A DNA stretch of 64,000 bases, from contig CP138327.1 of NCBI GenBank assembly GCA_037956075.1, forward strand, positions 1,478,692-1,542,691. The letters are read 5' to 3'. Within the stretch, counting starts at the first letter, position 1, and every line of letters begins with the position of its first letter. Source of the stretch: Catillopecten margaritatus gill symbiont (GTDB lineage: Bacteria > Pseudomonadota > Gammaproteobacteria > PS1 > Pseudothioglobaceae). Shown here piece after piece: positions 23,385 to 33,602 of this stretch. The translations under genes and the position numbers were made by a program. Under the pieces are notes generated by a model. The model did no database searches and was not told the DNA's origin. It worked only from the letters and a program-made list of their open reading frames with translations.

Positions 23385-26359
23385 TTAATCAAACAGCAAG
23401 AGGGTTATTTAGAAGTGGCATTACTGACCCTAAATTATTAAAAACTTCTACCGTTGGGAGGCAGGATTTACTAGATGATATTTTGGGAAAACTAACATCA
23501 AGAAAAAATAAAAGAAGTGGTATTAATCAATTATTTATTGGTCCAAGGGGTGTGGGGAAAACGCATTTTTTAAGTTTAATAGAGCAATCTATACAAGAAA
23601 ATAAAGCACTTGAAAAGCAATATACAGTGGTTCGTTTTCCAGAAGAGAGTAATCGTATTTTGTCTTTTGCTGATTTGCTTTTAGAGATTATTAATATACT
23701 TAAAAATATTGATAATGAGATGTTCCAACCCCTTTATGAGCGATTAGAAACAGAACCTAGCGATGATATTGTCATTGATGAGATTTTGCATTATTTGCAG
23801 CAGTGGCATAACAAAAGCAAAAAAAATATCTTGTTAATGATAGAAAATTTAGATGTTTTACTTAGCGAACAAGTGAAAGCAAAGATAGACATTCACAAAT
23901 TTCGTAGCTTTTTAATGGATAACTCTCACATCATTATGATTGGCACAGCACCGACTTACTTTAGTGCTTTAAACGATGTAAAACATCCTGTGTATGATTT
24001 TTTTGATATTCAGCTTTTAAGAGAATTAAATGAAGATGAAATTATGTCTTTAATAAAAACTCATTTAAAATGGGACAAACAAGACGATTTATTAAAAAAC
24101 TTTAATTCATTAAAGCCAAAAATCCAAGCAATGCTCAGTTTAACAGGGGGCAATCCTCGTTTAGTGATGATGTTTTATGGGTTAATAAGTCAAGATAGAT
24201 TGGATAATATTAAGCTGGAATTACAAAAGTTACTAGATAAAATAACGCCTTTTTACCAAGACAGACTTAAAGATTTAGCCCCACAAGAAAGGGCATTGTT
24301 AGAAACAATGGCGTTAATGAGAAGTGAGAAAAGAACGCCTGCTAATATAAGCAAACAATTTAGAAAATCAAGGGAAATAACATCCGTTTTATTAAAACGA
24401 ATGGTTAAATCGGGGTATTTAAGCGTGAACACAAATCCTGATGATAAACGCTCTCGTATTTATAGAATTAAAGAGCAATTTTTTGATATTTGGCTTGCTA
24501 TGAACGAGTCTCGAGGTAATCGCAAATATATTCCTTATGTATTAGATTTTTTTAGTATGTGGTATCCTACTAAAAAAGAGAGGGATTTAAAAAGCAAAGC
24601 ATTATTAAAGGAATTAAAGCAAGACAGAGAAAACTTTAATAAAAATAATATACAAGAATCTTTAGAATATCTAAGTGAATCTTCCAGTGATTCAAATGAT
24701 AGGGTAATGGAAAAAGCAGGAATCGCAATAAGTGCAACAAAAATTGGGGAATATGATTTTGCTAAAAAAATAATAAATGGGTTGGATACTACAAATGTAG
24801 GGTCTAAAGCTATTTTTACTTGGATGTCTAAAAGTGGCTTTGAAAACCAATCACAAAATGACAATGTGGGCATTAACTCAATTGATTATTTTGAAAAAAT
24901 TGTTAAATATTGGAAAGAGCAGCATTCAGGTCAGTTAGAGAGAGCATCTATCATTTTTAATGAATTGAAAGAAGAACTTCAAAATGTTGGTTTGCATGAT
25001 TTACATATTGCTTTACTGAAAGAAAAATTATCGGACAGCGCCACCAATAAAGAAAAAGGAGGGTTGCACAATGACATTGGAACGGTTGAATTTCGTAGTG
25101 CCAAATATGATAATGCAAAAGACAGCTTCATAAAATCTTTGGAAATAAGGCAAGAGATAGGAGATAAAGCAGGAGAGGGAGCAACATTAAATAATATATC
25201 TCAGATATACAATGCAAGAGGTGATTATGAAACAGCCTTAAAATATTTAGAGCAGTCTTTGGAAATAAGGCAAGAGATAGGAGATAGAGCAGGAGAGGGA
25301 ACAACATTAAATAATATATCTCAGATATACAATGCAAGAGGTGATTATGAAACAGCCTTAAAATATTTAGAGCAGTCTTTGGAAATAAGGCAAGAGATAG
25401 GAGATAGAGCAGGAGAGGGAGCAACATTAAATAATATATCTCAGATATACAATGCAAGAGGTAATTATGAAACAGCCTTAAAATATTTAGAGCAGTCTTT
25501 GGAAATAATGCAAGAGATAGGAGATAGAGCAGGAGAGGGAACAACATTAAATAATATATCTCAGATATACAATGCAAGAGGTGATTATGAAACAGCTTTA
25601 AAATATTTAGAGCAGTCTTTGGAAATAAGGCAAGAGATAGGAGATAAAGCAGGAGAGGGAGCAACATTAAATAATATATCTACGATATACAATGCAAGAG
25701 GTGATTATGAAACAGCCTTAAAATATTTAGAGCAGTCTTTGGAAATAAGGCAAGAGATAGGAGATAGAGCAGGAGAGGGAACAACATTAAATAATATATC
25801 TCAGATATACAAAGCAAGAGGTAATTATGAAACAGCTTTAAAATATTTAGAGCAGTCTTTGGAAATAATGCAAGAGATAGGAGATAGAGCAGGAGAGGGA
25901 GCAACATTAAATAATATATCTCAGATATACAAAGTAAGAGGTAATTATGAAATAGCTTTAAAATATTTAGAGCAGTCTTTGGAAATAAGGCAAGAGATAG
26001 GAGATAGAGCAGGAGAGGGAGCAACATTAAATAATATATCTCAGATATACAATGCAAGAGGTGATTATGAAACAGCCTTAAAATATTTAGAGCAGTCTTT
26101 GGAAATAACGCAAGAGATAGGAGATAAAGCAGGACTATGTGTTACTCTTTTTAATATAGGGCATATACATCTACAAAATAATGAACAGTCAAAGGCAATG
26201 CAAAAATGGGCTGAAGTTTATTTAATGGCAAAAGAAATTGATTTAGCACAAGCTCTTGATGCACTTGAGAAGTTGGCTGAGCAAATAGGATTAGAAAATG
26301 GTCTTCAAGATTGGGAAGAGATGGCTCAAGAATTTTCTGATAAAGGTAAAAATGAATAA
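23381..26359 (+). CDS. STAND-like P-loop ATPase with winged helix and eight near-identical TPR repeats
   Basis: From ATG 23381 (four-base overlap with the previous gene; a TTG at 23369 is less likely) the protein has 992 residues. In order: Walker A GPRGVGKT at about 54-61, Walker B NILLMIENLDVLL near 149, IMIGTAPTYFSAL (sensor), a winged-helix region near 310-365 with ISKQFRKSREITSVLLKRMVKSGYLSV, a helical linker, then TPR units. The ATPase plus wHTH plus TPR layout is that of STAND/MalT-like signalling ATPases, which switch on upon ligand binding by the repeats. The TPRs (residues about 587-907) are 40-residue copies like EQSLEIRQEIGDRAGEG. No effector domain is recognised, so an effector may be the partner ATPase or absent. 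Confidence 0.85.
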   Translation: MINQTARGLFRSGITDPKLLKTSTVGRQDLLDDILGKLTSRKNKRSGINQLFIGPRGVGKTHFLSLIEQSIQENKALEKQYTVVRFPEESNRILSFADLLLEIINILKNIDNEMFQPLYERLETEPSDDIVIDEILHYLQQWHNKSKKNILLMIENLDVLLSEQVKAKIDIHKFRSFLMDNSHIIMIGTAPTYFSALNDVKHPVYDFFDIQLLRELNEDEIMSLIKTHLKWDKQDDLLKNFNSLKPKIQAMLSLTGGNPRLVMMFYGLISQDRLDNIKLELQKLLDKITPFYQDRLKDLAPQERALLETMALMRSEKRTPANISKQFRKSREITSVLLKRMVKSGYLSVNTNPDDKRSRIYRIKEQFFDIWLAMNESRGNRKYIPYVLDFFSMWYPTKKERDLKSKALLKELKQDRENFNKNNIQESLEYLSESSSDSNDRVMEKAGIAISATKIGEYDFAKKIINGLDTTNVGSKAIFTWMSKSGFENQSQNDNVGINSIDYFEKIVKYWKEQHSGQLERASIIFNELKEELQNVGLHDLHIALLKEKLSDSATNKEKGGLHNDIGTVEFRSAKYDNAKDSFIKSLEIRQEIGDKAGEGATLNNISQIYNARGDYETALKYLEQSLEIRQEIGDRAGEGTTLNNISQIYNARGDYETALKYLEQSLEIRQEIGDRAGEGATLNNISQIYNARGNYETALKYLEQSLEIMQEIGDRAGEGTTLNNISQIYNARGDYETALKYLEQSLEIRQEIGDKAGEGATLNNISTIYNARGDYETALKYLEQSLEIRQEIGDRAGEGTTLNNISQIYKARGNYETALKYLEQSLEIMQEIGDRAGEGATLNNISQIYKVRGNYEIALKYLEQSLEIRQEIGDRAGEGATLNNISQIYNARGDYETALKYLEQSLEITQEIGDKAGLCVTLFNIGHIHLQNNEQSKAMQKWAEVYLMAKEIDLAQALDALEKLAEQIGLENGLQDWEEMAQEFSDKGKNE
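25141..26140 (+). repeat. Eight tandem 120-bp repeats encoding TPR units, with a partial ninth
   Basis: Copies begin at 25141, 25261, 25381, 25501, 25621, 25741, 25861 and 25981, with a partial ninth from 26101. They differ by only a few bases from one another, for example AATGCAAGAGGTGATTATG versus AAAGCAAGAGGTAATTATG. All are in frame (40 codons). The near identity implies recent expansion or gene conversion, and the copy number is likely to vary between strains. The antisense ORFs in this block are shadows. Confidence 0.97.
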
Positions 26360-26377
26360 AAAAATAATGAAAACAGG

Positions 26378-26539
26378 ATGAATTCCTCTCATTTCAATTA
26401 TCACCCTAATCCAAAAATAGAAAATGCAAATCTAACGCCAACCCTCACTACCACAGCAGAAGGTGAATTGGCTTTAGCCAAGAAAGGCTACCCCGGGGTA
26501 TTTCAAAAAAATCACCGTGGAACCACTGGGTGGCACTAA
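26378..26539 (+). CDS. Small ORF (53 aa) downstream of the TPR-ATPase, unknown or remnant
   Basis: This 53-codon ORF begins MNSSHFNYHPNPKIENANL, 18 bases after the TPR-ATPase stop, and ends at a TAA after GTTGWH. Upstream AACAGG is a weak ribosome site. It has no membrane segment or recognised domain. The base composition from about 26420 (GCTACCCCGGGG) is less AT-rich than the ATPase genes, so it may be the edge of the island and a cut-down older gene. Evidence for it being a real gene is slight. Confidence 0.35.
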   Translation: MNSSHFNYHPNPKIENANLTPTLTTTAEGELALAKKGYPGVFQKNHRGTTGWH

Positions 26540-26673
26540 AATTTTTTAAAACACTGTGATAGCAAGGTTTAACGCAATATTTATACTTTCTATCTTTAGA
26601 TTAGAACATTAAAACATTACCTTTCACCAGCTTGGAAATTTTCTAAAAAAGTTGTTTCCGTTATTTTTTCTAG

Positions 26674-26979
26674 CTAATTGATGTATTGACCAAAACCTGC
26701 TTTATAAGCTTCTCGTTTAGTGCCTTCACAGCCGTATTTACTGGCAGTTTTGTAACTAGAAAGGGCAAAAGAGTGTTGTTCTAATGTCGCTATCGGGGTT
26801 CTGTGCATTTTGAAACGCTTTAACCCTTGGTTCATTCTTTGGGCGCCTGCTGGATTAAGTCCCGCACAGTTTTCATTGTAGAATTTTACGGCACCAACGA
26901 TTGCCAGCATCTCATTTGGTGATAGTGCATTTGCGTTTAATCCGAATGAGAATAGCAAACTGAAAGCAATTTTTCCCAC
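26674..26979 (-). CDS. Small secreted protein of unknown function
   Basis: Reading from GTG 26979 gives about 101 residues with a signal peptide (GKIAFSLLFSFGLNANA then LSPNEM). The frame also extends to GTG 27012, overlapping ubiG, but the shorter start gives a better signal sequence. The mature part has two cysteines (NENCAGLN and KYGCEGTK) that could form a disulfide, and no recognised domain. It lies directly after ubiG on the same strand. Confidence 0.6.
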   Translation of the reverse strand: MGKIAFSLLFSFGLNANALSPNEMLAIVGAVKFYNENCAGLNPAGAQRMNQGLKRFKMHRTPIATLEQHSFALSSYKTASKYGCEGTKREAYKAGFGQYIN

Positions 26980-26980
26980 C

Positions 26981-27676
26981 TTATTTTTGATAAAAACACA
27001 GGTAGTTAACACTCACATCATCTTCCAATTTATAGACTTTGGTAAAGGGATTGTAAGTCATTCCAATCATACTTTTCAAAGTTAAGCCAGAATTTCTCGC
27101 CCACTCATCCATCTCACTTGGACGGATGAATTTATCCCAATCGTGGGTGCCTTTAGGCAGTAAATTAAGGACATATTCTGCACCGACAATGGCGAATAAA
27201 TAGGATTTAGCGTTGCGGTTTAAGGTTGAGAAAAAGGTTTGTCCGCTAGGTTTGACGATTTCACTACATGCTTTGATGATGGAACTTGGATCGGGGACAT
27301 GTTCTAACATTTCCAAACAAGTAACAATGTCGTAGGCTTCGGCGTTGTTTTTGGCGAACTCTTCTACGGGGATTTTTTGATAATCAATGTCTAAGCCCGA
27401 TTCGAGTAAGTGCAATTTTGCCACTTCTAAACCTGCTTCTGCCATATCAATGCCCGTTACAATCGCTCCTTCAAGGGCAAGGGCTTCTGCCAAAATACCA
27501 CCGCCACAGCCAACATCAAGGATTTTTTTACCTTCAAGTGAGCCACCACATTTTTCTTTAATGTAATTTAAGCGTAATGGATTAATGTCGTGCAGGGGTT
27601 TAAATTCAGAGTTTTTATCCCACCAGCGAGATGCCAAAGCGGCAAATTTTTCTACTTCGTTTGTATCGACATTCAT
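26981..27676 (-). CDS. ubiG: Ubiquinone biosynthesis O-methyltransferase UbiG
   Basis: UbiG carries out both O-methylations in ubiquinone synthesis. The 231-residue class I SAM methyltransferase has the family start [32 protein letters not shown], the SAM motif [16 protein letters not shown] near residue 51, [11 protein letters not shown] near 115, and [30 protein letters not shown] near 150-180, which is diagnostic. It is coupled to bcp upstream by overlap. Confidence 0.96.
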   Translation of the reverse strand: MNVDTNEVEKFAALASRWWDKNSEFKPLHDINPLRLNYIKEKCGGSLEGKKILDVGCGGGILAEALALEGAIVTGIDMAEAGLEVAKLHLLESGLDIDYQKIPVEEFAKNNAEAYDIVTCLEMLEHVPDPSSIIKACSEIVKPSGQTFFSTLNRNAKSYLFAIVGAEYVLNLLPKGTHDWDKFIRPSEMDEWARNSGLTLKSMIGMTYNPFTKVYKLEDDVSVNYLCFYQK

Positions 27677-28122
27677 AGTGCTTTTACCGCCTCCAGCACC
27701 TCATCCACATGACCTTTGACCTTTACTTTATCCCAAGATTTGAGGATATTGCCCTGAGCATCAATGATGAAAGTAGAGCGCACGATGCCCATATATTCAC
27801 GACCCATAAATTTCTTTAATTGCCAAACGCCAAACGCTTCGCACAACTCGCCTTCGGTGTCAGAAATCAACTCAAAAGGGAAAGCTTGCTTGGCTTTGAA
27901 TTTTTCGTGGGCTTTCATATCGTCTTTGGAAACGCCGTAAATCACGGTATTAGCATCGGTAAATGCCGAGTGATTATCACGAAATTCTTGCCCTTCGGTG
28001 GTGCAACCTGGGGTTGCGTCTTTGGGGTAAAAATACAAAACAATGTTGCGACCTTCGGGGTCAGGTAGGGTAACTTTTAAATCGCTGGTGGCAACACAGG
28101 TAATGGCTTTCATTTTATTCAT
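27673..28122 (-). CDS. bcp: Thioredoxin-dependent peroxiredoxin Bcp
   Basis: Bcp reduces peroxides via thioredoxin. The 149-residue protein has the peroxidatic motif [20 protein letters not shown], with Cys near residue 40 and only a Thr at the Bcp resolving-Cys position five residues later (CTTEG). It has [19 protein letters not shown] and the C-terminal [11 protein letters not shown]. Lack of the resolving Cys suggests a 1-Cys or alternative-resolution type. It overlaps ubiG by three bases and is divergent from lepA. Confidence 0.93.
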   Translation of the reverse strand: MNKMKAITCVATSDLKVTLPDPEGRNIVLYFYPKDATPGCTTEGQEFRDNHSAFTDANTVIYGVSKDDMKAHEKFKAKQAFPFELISDTEGELCEAFGVWQLKKFMGREYMGIVRSTFIIDAQGNILKSWDKVKVKGHVDEVLEAVKAL

Positions 28123-28165
28123 AACGGTATAATGTTGTTTTTAAAAAATTCATTTTATCACTTCC

Positions 28166-29953
28166 ATGAAGAACATCCGTAACTTTTCCATTATTGCCCA
28201 TATTGACCATGGTAAATCTACCATTGCCGACCGTTTTATTCAGTTTTGTGGTGGTTTGAGTGACAGAGAAATGTCCGCACAAGTGCTGGATTCAATGGAT
28301 ATTGAAAAAGAACGAGGCATTACCATCAAATCACAAAGTGTTACTTTGGATTACAAGGCCAAAAATGGCGAAATTTATCAACTGAATTTTATTGACACCC
28401 CAGGACATGTGGATTTTTCGTATGAAGTTTCCCGTTCGCTCTCAGCGTGTGAAGGTGCCTTGTTAATTGTTGATGCGTCGCAAGGTGTGGAAGCGCAAAC
28501 GGTGGCAAATTGTTACACCGCCCTTGAGCAGGGTTTGGAAGTAGTGCCAGTGCTCAATAAAATTGATTTACCTGCAGCAGACCCCGACCGTGTTGTTGAT
28601 GAAATTGAAGATGTGATTGGCGTTGAAGCCACTGATGCAGTGCATGTGAGTGCTAAATCGGGTATCGGTATTGAAGACACTTTGGAGCAAATTGTTGAAA
28701 AAATCCCTGCCCCAGAGGGTAACCTTGATGCGCCAATTAAGGCGTTGATTATTGATTCTTGGTTTGATAACTATTTGGGTGTGGTGTCGCTTATTCGTGT
28801 GATTAATGGTGAGATTAAAGCCAAAGATAAAATTAAAATTTTCTCCAACAAGCAAGAACATTTGGTCGATGAAGTGGGTGTTTTCACCCCAAAACGCCTT
28901 AAAACTGATACGCTGAAAGCGGGCGAAGTTGGCTTTATGATTGCCAATGTTAAAAATATTGACGGCGCACCAGTCGGTGATACTATTACCAGCATTAAAG
29001 ATTCAGCAACCGAGCCATTAGAGGGTTTCAAACCTGTGCAACCTCGTGTATTTGCAGGTATTTTCCCTATTTCAGGTGAAGATTATGAGAAATTTCGTGA
29101 TGCTTTGGCGAAATTGCGTCTCAATGATGCGGCATTGCAATATGAGCCTGAAAATTCTGATGCGTTAGGGTTTGGTTTTAGAATTGGCTTTTTGGGCTTG
29201 TTGCATATGGAAATTGTGCAAGAACGATTAGAACGAGAATACGATTTGGATTTAATCACAACAGCGCCCACAGTAGTGTATGAAATTCTTGACAAAAAAG
29301 GCAACACAATGTTGGTGGATAGCCCTTCAAAAATGCCTGAAAATCAGTTTATTGAAGAATTTAGAGAGCCAATTATCACCGCCAATATTTTGGTAACCGA
29401 TGAATTTGTCGGCAATGTCATCACCCTCTGCGTAGAAAAACGCGGCGTGCAAAAAAGCCTAACTTACCTAGGTAAGCAAGTGCAAATGGTTTACGAATTG
29501 CCCCTCAACGAAGTTGTGCTTGATTTCTTCGACAGACTCAAATCCGTTTCTCGTGGTTTTGCCTCAATGGACTACCAATTTGAACGCTATCAAGCTTCCG
29601 ATTTAATTCGCTTAGATATTATGATTAACCAAGAACCCGTCGATGCGTTAGCGTTGATCATCCACCGTGAGGATTCCACTCGCAAAGGCAAAGAAATCGC
29701 CGATAAAATGAAAGAATTAGTTCCAAGACAAATGTTTGATGTTGCCATTCAAGCCTGCATCGGCGTAAAAATTATTGCCCGAACTAATGTCAAAGCCTTG
29801 CGTAAAAATGTAACCGCCAAATGTTATGGTGGCGATGTTTCACGCAAGCGTAAATTGCTCGATAAACAGAAAAAAGGTAAAAAGCGTATGCGTAGTGTCG
29901 GCAGAGTGGATATTCCACAGGAAGCATTTTTAGCCGTTTTGCATATTGATTAA
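28166..29953 (+). CDS. lepA: Elongation factor 4 LepA
   Basis: LepA is a ribosome-associated GTPase linked to translation under stress and to 30S assembly. The 595-residue protein has the G motifs [10 protein letters not shown] near residue 10, DTPGHVDF near 76 and NKID near 130, the domain order of EF-G without domain IV, and the LepA-specific C-terminal domain with [24 protein letters not shown]. It converges with ypjD, with a four-base overlap of the stop codons. Confidence 0.97.
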   Translation: MKNIRNFSIIAHIDHGKSTIADRFIQFCGGLSDREMSAQVLDSMDIEKERGITIKSQSVTLDYKAKNGEIYQLNFIDTPGHVDFSYEVSRSLSACEGALLIVDASQGVEAQTVANCYTALEQGLEVVPVLNKIDLPAADPDRVVDEIEDVIGVEATDAVHVSAKSGIGIEDTLEQIVEKIPAPEGNLDAPIKALIIDSWFDNYLGVVSLIRVINGEIKAKDKIKIFSNKQEHLVDEVGVFTPKRLKTDTLKAGEVGFMIANVKNIDGAPVGDTITSIKDSATEPLEGFKPVQPRVFAGIFPISGEDYEKFRDALAKLRLNDAALQYEPENSDALGFGFRIGFLGLLHMEIVQERLEREYDLDLITTAPTVVYEILDKKGNTMLVDSPSKMPENQFIEEFREPIITANILVTDEFVGNVITLCVEKRGVQKSLTYLGKQVQMVYELPLNEVVLDFFDRLKSVSRGFASMDYQFERYQASDLIRLDIMINQEPVDALALIIHREDSTRKGKEIADKMKELVPRQMFDVAIQACIGVKIIARTNVKALRKNVTAKCYGGDVSRKRKLLDKQKKGKKRMRSVGRVDIPQEAFLAVLHID

Positions 29954-30738
29954 TTCAATAAGCGCTCTAAAACAAACTTAGAACCGTAATAAGCCACTAA
30001 TAAAATCCCAAAGCCAATTTGCGTCGTGGTGATGGCTTGTTTTCCACGCCAGCCGAAAATTTTTCTACCGAGTACGAGTACGGCAAAAATAATCCAAGCG
30101 ATGAGCGATAGCACGGTTTTGTGTATTAAATGTTGGGCAAAGATGTCGTCAATAAAGACAAAGCCAGTGAGTAACGATAAAGTTAACAAGTAAAAACCAA
30201 TCCTAAGACTTTGAAATAACAGTGCTTCCATTGTTTGTAATGGCGGTAGTTTATTGGTGAAACTGTTGATATTTTTGGCGTGTAAATGGCGTTCTTGTAT
30301 TTTTAATAAGATTGATTGGCAGACTGCTAAGGCGAGTAAGGCGTAGGCAGTGATGGATAAAAATACATGTGAAGCGATACTTAAGGAAATGGTTTTGGTG
30401 GTGGTGTCGGGAAATAAGACGCTGAAGACTAGCGAAAATGCAACCAAAGGATAAACCAAGATACCGAGTGCATGTACGGGTTTGGAAATCGAAGATAGGA
30501 ATAATAAAATTGCAACTACCCAAGCGGCGAAAGAAGCGCTATTTGCGAGTCCAAAATACACGCCTCCATTTACCGACCAAAAACTTGTAAAAGTCAAAGC
30601 GTGGGCGATAATAGCAAAGTTGATTAACAAAAAAATACTTTTTTGGTGGCGATGTTGGGTATCATTTTTGGTAAAAAAACGCATTAATAACAACGCTGCC
30701 AACAAATAAGCGGCAACGGCAGAATAAGATAAAATCAT
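29950..30738 (-). CDS. Cytochrome c assembly-type membrane protein YpjD (CcsA/HemX family)
   Basis: The protein of 262 residues (from ATG 30738; the frame extends 13 codons upstream) has about eight membrane segments and the CcsA-like pattern [20 protein letters not shown] near residue 135, with His residues in the membrane region. YpjD-like proteins sit next to ffh in many proteobacteria, as here; their exact role is unclear, with a suggested link to heme or cytochrome assembly. It is divergent from ffh. Confidence 0.88.
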   Translation of the reverse strand: MILSYSAVAAYLLAALLLMRFFTKNDTQHRHQKSIFLLINFAIIAHALTFTSFWSVNGGVYFGLANSASFAAWVVAILLFLSSISKPVHALGILVYPLVAFSLVFSVLFPDTTTKTISLSIASHVFLSITAYALLALAVCQSILLKIQERHLHAKNINSFTNKLPPLQTMEALLFQSLRIGFYLLTLSLLTGFVFIDDIFAQHLIHKTVLSLIAWIIFAVLVLGRKIFGWRGKQAITTTQIGFGILLVAYYGSKFVLERLLN

Positions 30739-30801
30739 AATTAACTGGTTGAATTCGTACAACCTACTATAATACATACTTTATTCCTATTAATTTCACA
30801 G

Positions 30802-32220
30802 ATGTTTGATAATTTAACCGATCGCCTTTCCAATAGTTTTAAAGCCCTACAGGGCAAGAATAAACTCTCCGAATCCAATATTAAAGATGCCATCCGTGAG
30901 GTGCGTCGTGCCTTGCTAGAAGCAGATGTTGCCCTTGAAGTGATTAAAATCTTCCTTGATAAAGTGCAAGAAAAAGCCGTTGGGCTTAAAGTGGGTGAGG
31001 GATTAAACCCGTCGCAAGCCTTTATTAAATTAGTAGAAAGTGAACTGACCGAAATTATCGGTGGCGAGAATAAAACCCTAGATTTAAGGGCGCAACCGCC
31101 AGCAGTGGTAATGGTGGCAGGCTTGCAAGGTGCGGGTAAAACCACCTCAATTGCCAAATTAGCCCGTTATTTAAAAGAGCGAGAAAATAAAAAGGTGTTA
31201 GTCGTGAGTGCCGATGTTTATCGCCCTGCTGCTATCCAGCAATTAGAGGTGTTGGCAAAGCAAGTTGAGGTAGAATTTTTCCCCTCAAGTGTTAACGACA
31301 AACCAAAAAACATTGTTAACAACGCCAAAAAGCACGCGCAAAAACAATTTTTCGATGTACTTTTGGTAGATACCGCAGGTCGTTTGCACATTGACAACGA
31401 GATGATGGACGAAATCCAAGCCTTGCAAAAAGCCGTTAATCCAATTGAAACTTTATTTGTGGTTGACTCAATGACAGGTCAAGACGCAGCACATACCGCC
31501 AAAGCCTTTGCCGATGCCTTGCCACTAACAGGTGTCATTCTAACTAAAACTGATGGTGATGCAAGAGGCGGTGCAGCATTGTCTGTTCGTCACATTACGG
31601 GTAAACCGATTAAATTCTTAGGTGTGGGTGAAAAAGTTGATGCCTTAGAGCCGTTTCACCCAGATAGAATTGTTTCTCGCCTATTAGGTATGGGCGATGT
31701 GATGTCGTTGATTGAAGACATTGGGCAAAAAATTGACAAGAAAAAAGCCGAAAAATCTGCCAAAAAAATGGCAAAAGGGCAATTCGATTTAGACGATATG
31801 CGTGACCAATTATTACAAATGGAACAAATGGGCGGTATGGAAGCCTTAATGGACAAAATGCCAGGCATGGGCCAAATCCCACAAAGTGTTAAAAATCAAG
31901 TTATGGGTTCGATAGAAACCAAAAAAATGGTTGCCATCATCAATTCAATGACCCCGAAAGAACGCAGCCACACCAAACTCATCAAAGGCTCACGCAAAAA
32001 CCGCATCGCCCGAGGCTCTGGCACCCAGCCACAAGACATCAACAAACTCCTCAAACAATTTGAAAAAATGCAAAAGCAAATGAAGAAAATGGGCGGCGGA
32101 AAAATGCAAAAGATGATGGCAAAAATGACAGGTATGCAAGGTGGTGCTGATGGGGGTATGCCCGACTTGTCAGGTATGAAATTGCCAGGCATGGGTGGTG
32201 GCAATAAGTTCCCATTTTGA
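30802..32220 (+). CDS. ffh: Signal recognition particle protein Ffh
   Basis: Ffh binds 4.5S RNA and signal sequences to target membrane proteins. The 472-residue protein has the N domain, the G domain with GLQGAGKTTSIAKLARYL near residue 105, DTAGRLHIDNEMMDE near 190 and TKTDGDARGGAAL near 248. The methionine-rich M domain from about 325 has SGTQPQDINKLLKQFEKMQKQM and a Gly/Met tail. It is divergent from ypjD. Confidence 0.97.
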   Translation: MFDNLTDRLSNSFKALQGKNKLSESNIKDAIREVRRALLEADVALEVIKIFLDKVQEKAVGLKVGEGLNPSQAFIKLVESELTEIIGGENKTLDLRAQPPAVVMVAGLQGAGKTTSIAKLARYLKERENKKVLVVSADVYRPAAIQQLEVLAKQVEVEFFPSSVNDKPKNIVNNAKKHAQKQFFDVLLVDTAGRLHIDNEMMDEIQALQKAVNPIETLFVVDSMTGQDAAHTAKAFADALPLTGVILTKTDGDARGGAALSVRHITGKPIKFLGVGEKVDALEPFHPDRIVSRLLGMGDVMSLIEDIGQKIDKKKAEKSAKKMAKGQFDLDDMRDQLLQMEQMGGMEALMDKMPGMGQIPQSVKNQVMGSIETKKMVAIINSMTPKERSHTKLIKGSRKNRIARGSGTQPQDINKLLKQFEKMQKQMKKMGGGKMQKMMAKMTGMQGGADGGMPDLSGMKLPGMGGGNKFPF

Positions 32221-32309
32221 GAGAATCAATCTACTATAATTCTTGCTAGGCATTTCTAAACAGTGAGTATTTTTAATAACTCAACGCCGTAAAAGTGGAA
32301 AAGACGACG

Positions 32310-33602
32310 CTATTTTATTCGGTAGCGAGCAGATTGAGCGTGTGCTTGTAACCCTTCGCCATCAGCCAAGGTGGCAGCAACTTCACCCAAAAGACTGGCG
32401 CCTTCCTCTGACACCATAATCAAACTGGATTTTTTTTGAAAATCATACACGCCAAGTGGTGATGAAAAACGGGCTGTACCCGAAGTGGGCAAGACATGAT
32501 TTGGACCGGCACAATAATCGCCTAAAGATTCGCAGGTATTTCTGCCCATAAAAATGGCGCCTGCATGTTTGATGTCGTCAAGCATGGCTGTTGGATTTTC
32601 GACAGAGAGTTCTAAATGCTCGGGGGCAATTTGATTGGAAATTGCAATGGCTTCTGCCATGTCTTTGGTTTGAATTAAAGCGCCACGGTCGTTTAGGGCG
32701 GTGGCAATGATTTCTTTTCTGTCCATTGTCGGTAGTAATTTTTTGATACTTGTTTTTACTTGTGTGATGAAATCGGCATCAGGGCAGAGTAAGATGGATT
32801 GTGCGTCTTCATCATGTTCGGCTTGGGAGAATAAATCCATTGCAATCCAATCGGGGTTGGTTTTGCCGTCGCAAATAATTAAAATCTCACTGGGTCCTGC
32901 AATCATATCAATGCCGACCTGGCCAAATACCACGCGCTTGGCAGTGGCAACATAAATATTACCTGGGCCGACAATTTTATCGACTTTTGGCACGGTTTCT
33001 GTGCCGTAGGCAAGTGCAGCGATGGCTTGTGCGCCACCGACGGTGAAGACACGAGTTACACCTGAAATGTAAGCGGCGGCTAAAACTAATTGGTTAATAA
33101 CGCCATTGGGTGTTGGCACCACCATAATCAAGTCTTCCACCCCTGCGACTTTGGCGGGGAGGGCGTTCATTAATACTGAGGAGGGATAAGCGGCTTTGCC
33201 ACCAGGGACATACAAGCCAACACGATCAAGTGGGGTGATTTTTTGCCCGAGCATCGTGCCGTCGTCTTCGGTGTGAGTCCAAGTTTTTTGCACTTGCTTT
33301 TCGTGGTATGAACGCACACGGTCTGCTGCGATGGTGAGTGCGGATTTTTGTTTTTCTGCTAACGATTCGTAGGCACTTTTAAGGGCGGGCAAGTCAAGGG
33401 TTAAATCTGCCATATTATCGGCAGTAACGCCATCAAATTTAACGCTATAATCAATTAAAGCTTTGTCGCCATTAGCTTTGATATTGGCAATAATATCATC
33501 TACCGTTTTAGCAACATCGGTATTAGAAACGCTTTCCCAAGCAAGCAGTGCTGAGAGTTTTTCTTGAAAATCAGGTTGATTGGAGTTGAGATTGGCAATC
33601 AT
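32310..33602 (-). CDS. hisD: Histidinol dehydrogenase HisD
   Basis: HisD is the last enzyme of histidine synthesis, oxidising histidinol twice to histidine with NAD and zinc. The 430-residue protein has [30 protein letters not shown] near residue 130, [27 protein letters not shown] near 190 and the metal/active-site [12 protein letters not shown] near 258. It is coupled to hisG (ATGA overlap). The his genes here are split: hisC lies at 6 kb, others are not in the window. Confidence 0.96.
   Translation of the reverse strand: MIANLNSNQPDFQEKLSALLAWESVSNTDVAKTVDDIIANIKANGDKALIDYSVKFDGVTADNMADLTLDLPALKSAYESLAEKQKSALTIAADRVRSYHEKQVQKTWTHTEDDGTMLGQKITPLDRVGLYVPGGKAAYPSSVLMNALPAKVAGVEDLIMVVPTPNGVINQLVLAAAYISGVTRVFTVGGAQAIAALAYGTETVPKVDKIVGPGNIYVATAKRVVFGQVGIDMIAGPSEILIICDGKTNPDWIAMDLFSQAEHDEDAQSILLCPDADFITQVKTSIKKLLPTMDRKEIIATALNDRGALIQTKDMAEAIAISNQIAPEHLELSVENPTAMLDDIKHAGAIFMGRNTCESLGDYCAGPNHVLPTSGTARFSSPLGVYDFQKKSSLIMVSEEGASLLGEVAATLADGEGLQAHAQSARYRIK

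Noticed and set aside
25128..26057. Long minus-strand ORFs rich in Leu/Tyr across the TPR repeats
   Set aside because: They are the antisense image of the 120-bp repeats, have no ribosome site and repeat with the same period; the sense frame is a coherent TPR protein.
25141..26140. Tandem repeats as a possible CRISPR array
   Set aside because: The 120-bp units are contiguous with no spacers and are in frame within an ORF.
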